Source: Victivallis sp. Marseille-Q1083 (GTDB lineage: Bacteria > Verrucomicrobiota > Lentisphaeria > Victivallales > Victivallaceae). From it: DNA of 64,000 bases. The notes beneath the pieces are model-generated. The model ran no database searches. It worked only from the letters and a program-made list of their open reading frames with translations, and was not told the origin of the DNA. The stretch lies in the NCBI RefSeq assembly GCF_903645315.1, contig NZ_CAHJXL010000002.1, forward strand, positions 62,001 through 126,000, in the 5' to 3' direction. Within the stretch, counting starts at the first letter, position 1. Each line of letters opens with the position of its first letter. Shown here one piece after another: positions 48,101 through 57,493 of the stretch. Both the position numbers and the translations under genes were made by a program.

Positions 48101-50886
48101 AACTATCCGGCTTGCCAGCCAATACGATCTCGGAAATTCAATCCATTGATATCAATGGGAATATTACAACCCAAACCAGTTTGCTTGATCGTGCCGCGAA
48201 AAAAATTACCGTGAATACCACCAATCCGGGATCTACTGTAACCCGGCAGCAAATTATTCTCAACGGTCTGTTACTTTCGCAAAAAAGCTTTTCGAATTTG
48301 ACCACAACATACGGTTATGATAGTTTGGGCAGAATGATTTCTGTTGTCGATCCAAGAACCGGCGCTCAACAGATAACTTATTTTACCATTGGCCCCGGAA
48401 AGATCGGCAAAATACATACAGAAGTTGATGCCGACGGAAATACGACGACTTACGATTACGACGCATCCGGCAACTTGAAATCAATAAAAAATCCACTGAA
48501 TCAAAAGACTTATTATTCCTATAATAACATGGGGCTGATTACCCGGACTTGGGGAGATGTGCAATATCCAGTCGAGCAGGTCTATGACAATCTTGGCCAG
48601 TTGACGCAACTGAAAACCTATCGTACCGGTACCAATTGGAGCAACACTACCTGGCCGGGAAGCAATGTTGCCGCCGATGTTACCCAATGGACTTATGATG
48701 CAGCTTCCGGGGTGGCAACCGCTAAAACTGATGCTGCCGGAAAGTCGACTACCTACACTTATACCACAGACGGTAAACTTCTGACGCGCACCTGGGCAAG
48801 ATTGAATGCCGGGCAGCCATTAAAAACTACTTACAGTTATGACACTTTCGGACAGCTTCAAAAGATTGATTATTCTGATTCCACGCCGGATATCACCTAT
48901 ACCTACAATCGACTTGGACTTCCATTGACCGTTGTCGATGCCACTGGGAGCAGGACATTTACTTATAATGCGCAATTCGCCTTGCAAAAGGAGGCAATCA
49001 ATGGTATCTATACGAAAGAGCTGAATCGCGTTTATACCACCAGCGGCTTAAAGGGAAGTTACAGTGGATTGAACATCGGTACGGTCAATCTGTACACCTA
49101 TGGTTACGACCAGTATAGTCGCTTGAATAAAGTGACTACTGCGGCCGGCGTTTTCAATTATACATATCTTGCCAACAGCGATTTGATCGCTTCAATGACC
49201 CGACCGAATAATGTGCCAACCAACTACACTTACGAAACAGCCAGGGATCTGTTGACCAAAGTTGCCAACGGCGCCATCAGTACATTCCAGTATGCCAACG
49301 ATGCGCTCGGACGCCGTACCAGCATGAACCGCAGCGGCAGCGCCTTCACCGCTGCAGATGTTTTGAGTTACACTTACAACAGCTATTCCGAACTGACCGG
49401 CGCCTCGTCGAACAACAATGCTTCGTATAGTTACAACTATACCTACGATCCAATCGGCAACCGCAAGACGGCCGGCTTGGCCGGCACTAATTGGACCTAT
49501 ACAGCAAACAATCTCAATCAATATTCAGCCTTAAATCAAGCAGGTACAATTCAGAATCCAACTTATGACGCCGACGGCAACATGCTGACTCGCGACGGCT
49601 GGACGCAAACCTGGAACGCCGAAAATCGGCTGATCAAAGCCGAAAAAGGTACGGCAAAATTAGAGTTCGCTTACGATTACATGGGCCGACGCATTGAAAA
49701 GAAAGTCTATAACGGCAGTACCTTAACAGCCCACATTCGATTTGTCTACGATGGCTATAAGCTGATCGAAGAACTCAATGGACTGAATAACAATGCCGTC
49801 CTGCGGCGTTATGTCTGGCAGCCGGTTATGCTTGATACGCCGTTGACGGTTTTTGATGCTGTTGCGAATAAAACATATTTCTACCATGCCGATGCTAATA
49901 AAAACGTGACTGATCTGACGGACTCTGCTGACGCGATAGTTGCGCATTATGAATACAGTCCCTTTGGGCAACTGGTGAAATCTTCCGGTGCTTATGCAAA
50001 TACTAATGTCCTTACCTGGAGCAGTGAATATCGTGATATTGAAACTGACTTGATATATTACAACTATCGCTATTATTATCCATTATGGGGACGATGGATT
50101 AACCATGATCCTATCAGTGTTTCTGGAGGTATCAATACTTTGAATTTTGTTTTCAATAATCCAATTTCCTTCATGGACTCATATGGAAATGATCCGTATG
50201 ATGGATACAGCAGTTCCATAGGATTATACACTCAGCCAATATTTACTCCACAACCAATTAGAATCAAAATAACCCCATTTACTCCTGAGACCACGTTTTC
50301 TGGGACTGATCCACGACAATCCTCGGGAGATACTTTAGATGCTACTGGAATTGATGGATATAGTGCAGAACCAGATGCTACTACATGCTGTTGTTCGGAT
50401 GGAAGTCAAGGAATACCTGTCTTGATGCAACTGAAAAAAAATGGTGGGAAATGGGTTGTCGATACCCCAAAACTTGAACCACAAAGAGGAGCCCCTTGGT
50501 ATTCGCCTTACAATAGTTTTATTACAAGTTATGATGGAAAAAGATATAAGTTGCATGCTGTTCGTTATTATTCCTATACCGACACCGGTGGTAGACAATA
50601 TGGGCGTTCTTATCTTGATGCGCCTGGAGTTAGACTAAGAGCTCTATCACAAGAACCAATACTGCCAAGTCATGACTTCAGCTTGGATTTTAGAATAGAA
50701 GTTTTTTGCCGTTGTGCTTACAATGATGAATATACCGGTTCTTCTGTTGACTTTACTTACACCAGGCATCCGACTGGCTCAGGTACAGTTTCCGGAGAAA
50801 CTATTATTTTGGGTGATCCACAGAATCCGTCGAAATATCCATTTCAACCTCATCAACACGGACCCATTTATATACAGGAAAATTAA
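45190..50886 (+). CDS. RHS-B, intact RHS/YD-repeat polymorphic toxin (1,898 aa)
   Basis: The only uninterrupted RHS gene here. GGGAGAGG precedes the ATG. Layout: signal peptide (about 1-23, MNRNHVIGFSMLFAALFSSLAYA), Cys-rich acidic and Gly/Ser-rich head (to about 85), conserved head domain (NIDVLGRFSIYTI), YD-repeat shell (about 440-1610), RHS-associated core DIETDLIYYNYRYY (about 1615) with LNFVFNNPISFMDSYG, then a unique tip of about 240 residues. The tip has CCCSDGSQGIPVL, a W/Y-rich middle and an ending QPHQHGPIYIQEN; no toxin family is recognised. A toxic tip delivered by a Sec-exported shell is inferred. Small membrane protein genes follow at once. Confidence 0.9.
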   Translation: MNRNHVIGFSMLFAALFSSLAYANLPCEGGENCEKECECGENSSSSGSGGVGTGGPGHGDETGGGASFGTGGGTQSFADGSGGGVIQPTVMRNAGSGTTKVGSVDISINFGLPANENIDVLGRFSIYTISPSSAIYTPQTLQYLNRMLDRLTIAVTRPAMGTPGSMTHKMYAVGEAMVSGDTTSGNDAGGTTPSGQGTSTLSGTCPDCGGNHSDMPGNTVRQVKLLTKDREVLIFNFPQNENTAKLSGQKAYYNYRLQMVNASGTPVTDNPVYYDMFIGDGYVMRYSAADGQVVSLTTPFGRTIKPDSPSVGLEIVYDESGNIKQVWSSAEGLADVVVTDPGNSYEIRIYPPANAGVKTDGAYVPVGDPHTVWKIENPNPGQATQVQVTKSVTVNGVTTDEVSLYDYSYAQEGWKLDSPDGLEVISQSTSWNYSKTVRTISETVKTAAGEIASKSTRIMQKFPFGDRTVVSTLDPEGANLQTVYTYYSSGGGIGRVETISYPDGNWVWYKYDDEGRVIEEIKPWKNSALKSPANQARSITYSYAPLDSRDTVQPNDARPRSIEEKILGVTVRKEFNAYYFASNQYYEINQQGTTQDAAWNDAANLKTEKRYYAKGDNSSPSAGRLYRITYPNDTTETYTYAYGNWNAGSSLGAGTFTAGTGTAVKMTVTYGTTANPNGVANKTGQQVTIFDGIGNVVMKEKYVYIGSGYERFGWTAASYDAWMRPLAIKTSNNELTEYTWNCCLKTSETLPDGTQFTYAYDALKRLISKTKVGIGDQPDLVTSYTYDAQGRVLNTIVSGGNLSLSESSTYNYAGQIASITGNMQPTTYYNYGVSETGETWSKHSFGSGDGTRWETVYQDLLKRTVKVERSGFNDSVVSDVYSYNNKNQLTKIARTGQPAVLFTYDTLGNQTQIGFDGDNNSSLTAASSDRIQINEISMIKENNNWFLKSVQSTYGTLNNGTATVINQTKEKLSGLPANTISEIQSIDINGNITTQTSLLDRAAKKITVNTTNPGSTVTRQQIILNGLLLSQKSFSNLTTTYGYDSLGRMISVVDPRTGAQQITYFTIGPGKIGKIHTEVDADGNTTTYDYDASGNLKSIKNPLNQKTYYSYNNMGLITRTWGDVQYPVEQVYDNLGQLTQLKTYRTGTNWSNTTWPGSNVAADVTQWTYDAASGVATAKTDAAGKSTTYTYTTDGKLLTRTWARLNAGQPLKTTYSYDTFGQLQKIDYSDSTPDITYTYNRLGLPLTVVDATGSRTFTYNAQFALQKEAINGIYTKELNRVYTTSGLKGSYSGLNIGTVNLYTYGYDQYSRLNKVTTAAGVFNYTYLANSDLIASMTRPNNVPTNYTYETARDLLTKVANGAISTFQYANDALGRRTSMNRSGSAFTAADVLSYTYNSYSELTGASSNNNASYSYNYTYDPIGNRKTAGLAGTNWTYTANNLNQYSALNQAGTIQNPTYDADGNMLTRDGWTQTWNAENRLIKAEKGTAKLEFAYDYMGRRIEKKVYNGSTLTAHIRFVYDGYKLIEELNGLNNNAVLRRYVWQPVMLDTPLTVFDAVANKTYFYHADANKNVTDLTDSADAIVAHYEYSPFGQLVKSSGAYANTNVLTWSSEYRDIETDLIYYNYRYYYPLWGRWINHDPISVSGGINTLNFVFNNPISFMDSYGNDPYDGYSSSIGLYTQPIFTPQPIRIKITPFTPETTFSGTDPRQSSGDTLDATGIDGYSAEPDATTCCCSDGSQGIPVLMQLKKNGGKWVVDTPKLEPQRGAPWYSPYNSFITSYDGKRYKLHAVRYYSYTDTGGRQYGRSYLDAPGVRLRALSQEPILPSHDFSLDFRIEVFCRCAYNDEYTGSSVDFTYTRHPTGSGTVSGETIILGDPQNPSKYPFQPHQHGPIYIQEN

Positions 50887-50909
50887 AGATAAATATTGGA
50901 GTTAAAGTA

Positions 50910-51167
50910 ATGAAAATACAAATTCACCATATGAATTTAATTATTGTTTTACTGTTATTATTATTCTCATGCTTTGGGAGGGGAAATAAGAATTTGCCTT
51001 GGTATATGCCATTTATTATTACGAGTTATGGCATTTTACTAGGAGTAATGATTCAAAAGCCATTCATAACAAATAAAATGATTAATTTGCTGGTCTTATT
51101 TTTTTTATGTTTTTTATTTGGAGGATTATGTATTGCAGTAATTTATTTTTATAACTTCCAGCATTAA
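50910..51167 (+). CDS. small membrane protein, candidate immunity
   Basis: 85 residues with three hydrophobic segments: MNLIIVLLLLLFSCFG, PFIITSYGILLGVMI and NLLVLFFLCFLFGGLCIAVI. Starts 23 bp after RHS-B with GGAG upstream and is AT-rich. Position suggests immunity to the RHS-B tip; no family is recognised. Confidence 0.6.
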   Translation: MKIQIHHMNLIIVLLLLLFSCFGRGNKNLPWYMPFIITSYGILLGVMIQKPFITNKMINLLVLFFLCFLFGGLCIAVIYFYNFQH

Positions 51168-51192
51168 TAATGCTAATTACAGAGAGAAAATT

Positions 51193-51588
51193 ATGATCAA
51201 TAAAATTATCAGTAGTAAAAAGTTGAAACTTTTTTTATCAGTCATTGTTTTGTTATTAAACGCTATATTATCTATGTATATTTTCATTGACAGATGCAAT
51301 CATTTTTTATATGTATTAATAGATATTATGAAATATTGTTCATGGGGGATTGGAGGATTATTCATTGGATATTTTATCGTTAAACCTGTACAGAATAAAT
51401 ATTTTATGATTATCTTCATTTTGTTTTTATTTCTCTACCATCTACTCTCGGAATATTTTTTTGATCATGAATTATTTTGGACATGGTTTTTTAACAACTT
51501 TACAAATAGGCCAGTTGGAATTCCCATGAATTTGGATTCAATATATTTTCTTAAATTTTCAGATTTTCTAAATCATTGGCAAGTTTGA
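51193..51588 (+). CDS. small membrane protein, candidate immunity
   Basis: 131 residues with about four membrane segments (FLSVIVLLLNAILSMYIFI, LIDIMKYCSWGIGGLFIGYF, YFMIIFILFLFLYHLL and a weaker C-terminal one). It begins 25 bp after the preceding small gene, probably in the same transcript as RHS-B. The 183 bp after it hold only a short degenerate frame (HGYKPLIIIILLSLKIA near 51655), possibly the relic of another small membrane gene. No family is recognised. Confidence 0.6.
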   Translation: MINKIISSKKLKLFLSVIVLLLNAILSMYIFIDRCNHFLYVLIDIMKYCSWGIGGLFIGYFIVKPVQNKYFMIIFILFLFLYHLLSEYFFDHELFWTWFFNNFTNRPVGIPMNLDSIYFLKFSDFLNHWQV

Positions 51589-51771
51589 TATTATATAATT
51601 AATTCAAGGGAAGAAAAGAATAATGACAAGAAATCTATTAATCGATTGCAGCATGGATACAAACCATTGATAATTATTATTTTACTATCATTGAAAATAG
51701 CATAAGCAGTTCATCTGTATCCTGTTTATCTGGACCAATAGTTACTTCCTTTATAAAGGATAATTGCAAAA

Positions 51772-52035
51772 ATGAAAATTAATGAAAATTTTCCTAAAAT
51801 TACTTTAATCATTGTGTTGTTACTAATATGTGCATATTGGAGAATGCCTACAAGATCAATATCTGAAGATTTTGCCCCGGTCTTTTTACTGTGTTTTGGA
51901 GGAATCGCATATTGGATATACAGAAAAACTATCTCGTGCTCACGTTCAATAAGGTTAATTACATATTTATTTTTATCGATTGTTCTTGGTTTTATTTCGA
52001 TAATAAGTGAATACTTAGATCTTATCCCTAAATAG
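51772..52035 (+). pseudogene. small membrane protein interrupted by IS5 near its C-terminus
   Basis: MKINENFPKITLIIVLLLICAYW starts a three-segment membrane protein. IS5 copy 1 enters at 52018 and supplies the last few codons (DLIPK). Removing the element and one TTA restores ISEYLIRTLSSMREIL and a TGA at 52959-52961, so the original had about 93 residues. Only 12 native residues are lost, so the product might still work. Likely an immunity gene of the RHS-B group. Confidence 0.65.
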
Positions 52036-52922
52036 CAGTTGAAATTCAATAAAAATATGCTATATTTACTCAACCGCAACAGAGAGGTGGATATGGCATT
52101 AAAAGCTTGGGAAGTATCCGATGCGTTTTGGAGCAAAGTAGCCCCCCTGATTCCCAAATCCAGGCGTGATCCGGAAAAAGAGTATCAGCGTCGACGTGGA
52201 GCCGGACGCAAACCGATGGAATCTCGCAAGATTTTTGAAGCTATTGTGTATGTCCTCCGCACCGGCATCCAATGGAAGGCATTGCCCAAGGAGTACGGTA
52301 GCTCCAGTAGTGTTCATCGCCATTTTCGCAAATGGGAAGAAGCAGGATTCTTTCGCAAACTTTGGAAGAAAGGTCTTGCCGAATATGATGATATGGAAGG
52401 TATTGCATGGAAATGGCAAAGTATCGACGGAGCCATGACCAAAGCTCCGACAGCCCAAGAAACAGTAGGACCGAATCCTACTGATCGGGGAAAAAAATGG
52501 AACCAAACGTCACATTCTGGTCGACGAGCGTGGAGTCCTGTTGTCAATCGTCGTAACCGGAGCGAATCGACATGATGTCACGCAAGTTGAGGAAGTCTTG
52601 AAGAATCGAGTCCGAAAACCTCGTGGGCGTACCAAGCAGAACCTTTGCGCTGACGCCGGTTATTCCGGCGTAAAATCAGAGGAAGTCATGAAAAAATATC
52701 GCTACACGCCTCACATCAGACCTCGCGGGGAAGAGAAAGTTGCAATTCAAAAAGGCTATAAAGCCAGACGATGGATTGTTGAAGTCGCTCACTCCTGGCT
52801 CAATCGATTTCGTAAATTATTGGTTCGATATGAAAAGACGAATGCATCCTATGAGGCATTACTTCAATTGGCAGCAAGCATTATAATATTTCGAAAACTA
52901 GGTTCTATTTAGGGATAGGCTC
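52018..52922 (+). mobile_element. IS5-family insertion sequence, copy 1
   Basis: 905 bp with inverted ends GATCTTATCCCTAAATAG (52018) and, inward from 52922, GAGCCTATCCCTAAATAG. The flanks are TTA at 52015-52017 and 52923-52925, a TNA-type 3-bp duplication. A second copy of the same length, with the same deduced transposase, lies inverted at 59694. Confidence 0.93.
52093..52912 (+). CDS. IS5-family transposase, two frames joined at an A7 run
   Basis: Frame 1 runs from ATG 52093 (MALKAWEVSDAFWSKVAPL) through AIVYVLRTGIQWKALPKEYG and WQSIDGAMTKAPTAQETVGP. Frame 2 carries NGTKRHILVDERGVLLSIVV, ADAGYSGVKSEE, RPRGEEK and RRWIVEVAHSWLNRFRKLLV, the rest of the DDE fold. They join cleanly if one A of the seven at 52491-52497 is skipped (+1 frameshift or transcript slippage), giving DRGKNGTKRH. 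Both copies carry the same A7, so this is probably the element's normal expression mode rather than damage. Total about 273 residues. Confidence 0.85.
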
Positions 52923-52957
52923 TTAATACGAACTCTTTCATCTATGAGAGAAATTTT

Positions 52958-52988
52958 ATGAAGACTATTACAAACATTTGGAAATTTT
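52958..52988 (+). pseudogene. first codons of a gene cut off by IS4 element B
   Basis: ATG at 52958 overlaps the native stop of the interrupted membrane gene (ATGA). It reads MKTITNIWKF and is then cut by the IS4 at 52989. The start resembles that of the HEAT protein (MKIANLWVVF), so it may have been another HEAT-protein leader. The rest is gone. Confidence 0.4.
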
Positions 52989-54294
52989 CACTGCTGTCCG
53001 GTAAAAAATTCAGCATAGAAACTCGTTGAAAAGTTCGAGTTGTTCGGGAGCATTCCAATCCGGCGGCTTCGTAATGGTTTTGCGGTTCAGAGCGAGGACT
53101 TCGAGCAGGGAAAGATTCTGCATAAGCGTCTCGCGGATTCGGTTCGTTAATTCCGAGAGGCTGAGCTTGAATCCATGCAGGAATTTGATGTATGCGACCA
53201 AAAGATAATGGATAAGCGCGACATAGATTTGCGTCATGACGGCGTTTTCACTGGTTCCAAGAAAGCTCTTGATTTTGAGATTTTGCTTGATCCATTTGAA
53301 GAAGATTTCGATCTGCCAACGCTGTTTATAAATTCCGGCAATGCTCGCTGCCGCCAGTTTGAAGTTGTTGGTAATGAAGCGGTATGTTTTTCCGGTCGAT
53401 TCATCCAGGAACTCAATCAGCCTCAGTTCTCCGGGATATTTTCTTGCTGATTGATATCCGGTAAACCACACGGCTTCATCCCGCAAAACCCCACGTTTTT
53501 CATTTGCCTCCCGATGCTGTCCGAGAAACTCAATTTTTGCATTGTCTTTCAGTCTCGTGACAAAATAAGCCTCGCTGTCCGCAATGTGTTGAAACCAGTT
53601 CAGATCAGAGTATCCTTTGTCAAAGGTGTAGATGCTGTCCGGAACGATGATAATGTTCTCTCGTGCCGCTCGAATATCTGCTATTTTCCCGTTGCTCAGC
53701 ATCACAAAGCAGGGCAGATTTCCGGATAGATCAAGCTCGGTATGAAGTTTGATAGCACCCTTGTTTTTACGATAATGCGCCCAATCGTAAAGATTTAGGC
53801 ACAGATCAATCGTCGTGCTGTCAATCGCGTACAGCGGATTGTGGAATCGGAACTTGTGCGAGGGCGCACATTTCAAAGCCCGGTCAAGAATTTCCTCAAA
53901 CAACGCCTTGAATATCTCCGGATCACGTCGATTCATCGCTTCGGACAAGGTCGATTTTGGAACAACCTCCATGCCGAGGTGATACAGCCGATCATGGTTT
54001 GCAAGAAGACCGTTTTCAATTTCTCGCAAGGAGTCTTTGCCCGTAATTTGCGCGTAAAGGCACGTCAAAAACTGCCGCCATGCGGTAAAATGTTTGCAAT
54101 AGCGGTCGCCGGATAAGTTTTCTACGGATTTCTCAAAACGATGTCTCGGTATGAAATTGAAAAGCTGCTGAAAGATGCTACTGTAATGCATTGTCGGGAC
54201 TTTCTTGTTCAATATTATGGGTTTGAGCTCTTCTAATATAGAACAAGTCCCGATTTTAACAATCAAGTCCGGAAACTTTTACCGGACAGTAGTG
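52989..54294 (-). mobile_element. IS4-family insertion sequence B
   Basis: 1306 bp with inverted ends CACTGCTGTCCGGTAAAA (52989) and, inward from 54294, CACTACTGTCCGGTAAAA. No matching direct repeats flank it: the left flank is a truncated gene start, and the right flank is the middle of an RHS gene. This suggests an adjacent deletion or recombination after insertion. Confidence 0.88.
53010..54191 (-). CDS. IS4-family transposase (DUF4372-type N-terminus)
   Basis: 393 residues from ATG 54191 (the frame extends to 54266, but MHYSSIFQQLFNFIPRHRF is the family start). The DDE fold shows YAIDSTTIDLC (about 127), YTFDKGYSDLNWF (about 190) and RWQIEIFFKWIKQNLKIK (about 293). Complete. It belongs to the same broad group as the transposase at 37214 but shares only moderate identity, so this is a different element. 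Confidence 0.92.
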   Translation of the reverse strand: MHYSSIFQQLFNFIPRHRFEKSVENLSGDRYCKHFTAWRQFLTCLYAQITGKDSLREIENGLLANHDRLYHLGMEVVPKSTLSEAMNRRDPEIFKALFEEILDRALKCAPSHKFRFHNPLYAIDSTTIDLCLNLYDWAHYRKNKGAIKLHTELDLSGNLPCFVMLSNGKIADIRAARENIIIVPDSIYTFDKGYSDLNWFQHIADSEAYFVTRLKDNAKIEFLGQHREANEKRGVLRDEAVWFTGYQSARKYPGELRLIEFLDESTGKTYRFITNNFKLAAASIAGIYKQRWQIEIFFKWIKQNLKIKSFLGTSENAVMTQIYVALIHYLLVAYIKFLHGFKLSLSELTNRIRETLMQNLSLLEVLALNRKTITKPPDWNAPEQLELFNEFLC

Positions 54295-56467
54295 ACAAAT
54301 TTACGATAATCTTGGCCAATTGATCCAATTTAAAACTTATCGTACTGGTACGAATTGGAATAATTCTATTTGGCCAGAAAACAATGTTTCTATTGATGTC
54401 ACCCAATGGACTTACGATCCCGCTTCCGGGTTGGTAACAGCCAAAACCGATGCGGCCGGTAAATCGACTACCTATACTTATACTTCGGACGGGAAACTAT
54501 TAACCCGTACCTGGGCAAGATTGAATGGCGGACAACCATTAAAGACTACCTACAGCTATGACACTTTCGGACAACTTCACAAGATTGATTATTCCGACTC
54601 CACACCGGATATCACCTATACCTACAATCGTCTTGGTCAGCCTTTGACCGTTACTGATGCAGCCGGAACTCGGACATTTACCTATAATGCGCAATTCGCC
54701 TTGCAAAAGGAGGCAATCAGTGGTATCTATACGAAAGAGCTGAATCGCATTTATACCACCAGCGGCTTAAAGGGGAGTTACAGCGGATTGAATATTGGTG
54801 CGACCAATCTGTATACTTACGGTTACGACCAGTACGGCCGCTTGAATCAAGTGACTACCGCGACCGGCGTTTTCAATTATACATTTCTTGCCAATAGCGA
54901 CCTGATCGCTTCCATGACCCGGCCGAATAATGTATCGACCAACTACACTTACGAAACAGCCAGGGATCTGTTGACCAAAGTTGCCAACGGCGCCATCAGC
55001 ACATTTCAGTATGCCAACGATGCGCTCGGACGCCGTACCAGCATGAACCGCAGCGGCAGCGCTTTCACCGCTGCAGATGTTTTGAGTTACACTTACAATA
55101 GCTATTCCGAACTGACCGGCGCCTCGTCGAACAACAATGCTTCGTATAGTTACAACTATACCTACGATCCAATCGGCAACCGCAAGACGGCCGGCTTGGC
55201 CGGCACTAATTGGACCTATACAGCAAACAATCTCAATCAATATTCAGCCTTAAATCAAGCAGGTACAATTCAGAATCCAACTTATGACGCCGACGGCAAC
55301 ATGCTGACTCGCGACGGCTGGACGCAAACCTGGAACGCCGAAAATCGGCTGATCAAAGCCGAAAAAGGTACGGCAAAATTAGAGTTCGCTTACGATTACA
55401 TGGGCCGACGCATTGAAAAGAAAGTCTATAACGGCAGTACCTTAACAGCCCACATTCGATTTGTCTACGATGGCTATAAGCTGATCGAAGAACTCAATGG
55501 ACTGAATAACAATGCCGTCCTGCGGCGTTATGTCTGGCAGCCGGTTATGCTTGATACGCCGTTGACGGTTTTTGATGCTGTTGCGAATAAAACATATTTC
55601 TACCATGCCGATGCTAATAAAAACGTGACTGATCTGACGGACTCTGCTGACGCGATAGTTGCGCATTATGAATACAGTCCCTTTGGGCAACTGGTGAAAT
55701 CTTCCGGTGCTTATGCAAATACTAATGTCCTTACTTGGAGCAGCGAATACGCTGACAGGGAGACTAGCTTGGTTTATTATAACTTCCGAGCATATGATCC
55801 AATTCTCGGACGATGGGTTTCAAAAGATCCTCTCAAAGAGATAGGAAGTATAAATTTGTATTTTTTTATAAATAATAATCCAATAAATCAAATTGATTAT
55901 CTGGGATTAAGAGATGTTACTATTCGAATGTTTTACAATGTAAGCTGGTTGAATGAAAATATGAAAATGTATGCTGAATCCATCTTTCAAAATTGTAAAA
56001 ATAGATGCGACAAATGTAATGAAAATAATATTAACTTTGAATGGATTCAAGTCGATGCAGATGAAACTAATTGGTCTGAAAGAATACCGGGAGGTTTTCG
56101 TGGAGGAAATCCTCTCGGATTTAATCCAATTGAATTAAATGTTTTTTTTATGGAAACAACAAAACCCATTGCCGGATATAATCATGGTTGGATTAGTTTT
56201 ATCAATTATGATAAAATTCGTGATGATATAACTCTACCAAGTTCTGAAGCTGACGCGTCACTTATAAGTTTAATTGACTATATGACTGCTGTTGCGATAA
56301 TTCATGAAACAATATATCATGGACTAACAGGTTTTGGTCATAATCTTGATGATTTATTATATGTTGATTCAGCACATCCATCGGCAAGTACTGTTGGTTT
56401 TGGGTTGCAGCTTTCCGATGAAGCATGTCAATCAATTTGTGATAAGATGGATATTGACAGTAATTAA
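54295..56467 (+). pseudogene. RHS-C, 5'-truncated RHS core with HExxxH-containing tip
   Basis: Begins inside a YD repeat (YDNLGQLIQFKTYRTGTNW) directly at the IS4 edge, so signal peptide, head and most of the shell are missing. Much of 54960-55740 is base-identical to RHS-B. It keeps the core end YADRETSLVYYNFRAYDPILGRW and NLYFFINNNPINQIDYLG, then a unique AT-rich tip of about 190 residues: CKNRCDKCNENN, then VAIIHETIYHGLTGFGHNLDD. The latter resembles a zincin helix, but spacing is HExxxH rather than HExxH. Without a head it is presumably a silent tip reservoir. Confidence 0.8.
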
Positions 56468-56487
56468 GTGAAAGGGAACGATTGAAA

Positions 56488-56832
56488 ATGAAAAAGGCAA
56501 TGCTTGTTGCTATCTTTATTATTACTGCCATTGCTGAATTAATGATTATTGTAGCTATTACATATAACCGAATATCAATTGTTTTTTTGAGTAATGAATT
56601 TCTGAATTATCAGATGTGGCGTAATGGAACAATGGTAGTGTTAAGTAAAATGTATTTATTAGTTATATATTTCCTATATATAATCAATATCATTTGTGAA
56701 TTTCTTTATCTAAAAAAGAAAAATAATATTTTCATAATTCGCGGATTAATAAAATCTATAATGTATTTATTAATATCGTTTTATATTTATTATAGCATCC
56801 AAAGTTTAGCAGCTATAGATTTTCATTTTTGA
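56488..56832 (+). CDS. small membrane protein, candidate immunity to the RHS-C tip
   Basis: 114 residues, about three membrane segments (MLVAIFIITAIAELMIIVAI, KMYLLVIYFLYIINIICEFLYL, SIMYLLISFYIYYSIQ). Begins 20 bp after the RHS-C tip. GAAAGGGA precedes both ATG 56488 and a possible TTG start at 56482. AT-rich; no family recognised. Confidence 0.62.
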   Translation: MKKAMLVAIFIITAIAELMIIVAITYNRISIVFLSNEFLNYQMWRNGTMVVLSKMYLLVIYFLYIINIICEFLYLKKKNNIFIIRGLIKSIMYLLISFYIYYSIQSLAAIDFHF

Positions 56833-56867
56833 GCGAATAGGACAAAAAAATAAACATAGATAATAAA

Positions 56868-57493
56868 ATGTATAAAACATATAAATCTGTAATGTATAAA
56901 GTAATACTTATCCCGGTAATTATATGTACCACTTGTCATTTGTTTGGGAGTCAAACTAATTCAAATATACTATCTGTATCATCATTACCGATAAATGTCA
57001 TGCTTATCGTCGGGCTGACCGACGATAATTCTTACCTGCCTCGCGTTCAAGCCATACATGCACTGGGTAAAAATCTGCCGCAGGACCAGATTGATGCTTT
57101 TTATGATTTTCTCTTTCAAAAGCTTGAAGATCAGGAACTGCCGGATCTGGAGTTCAACGGCTTAAAAAATGAATTGACCTGGGCCCTGATCTGGCAGGAG
57201 AGAGTTCCCAAAGAGTTGGCCAAACATCTCGATACCATGTTCCGGGATAAATCCTATGATGTGACCTGGCGGGATTACTGCGTCCAATTTTTCGGCAAGT
57301 ATTATCGTTATGTCGGAGAAGCCGACCGCAAAATCCTGAAAGCCGGGCTGGAAGAGACCTTGAACGAATGGCAGAACCGAATTGCCGGAACTGCCGGTTA
57401 TATGCTCTGGCAGATGTCCGACTATCCCGGATTCGACAAACAGGCGATCATTGACAAGATTGTCGAAGTATTGAATCAGCCGGATTATTCCAA
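56868..57493 (+). pseudogene. HEAT-repeat protein, C-terminally truncated copy
   Basis: A different AT-rich leader (MYKTYKSVMYKVILIPVIICTTCHLF) joins the same HEAT body as at 44309, nearly base-identical from VGLTDDNSYLPRVQAIHALG to VLNQPDYS. At 57494 it runs into the end of another RHS gene, so the last 70 residues (two or three HEAT repeats) are missing. The frame closes at TAA 57501-57503. It is a recombination product rather than an intact gene. Confidence 0.75.
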
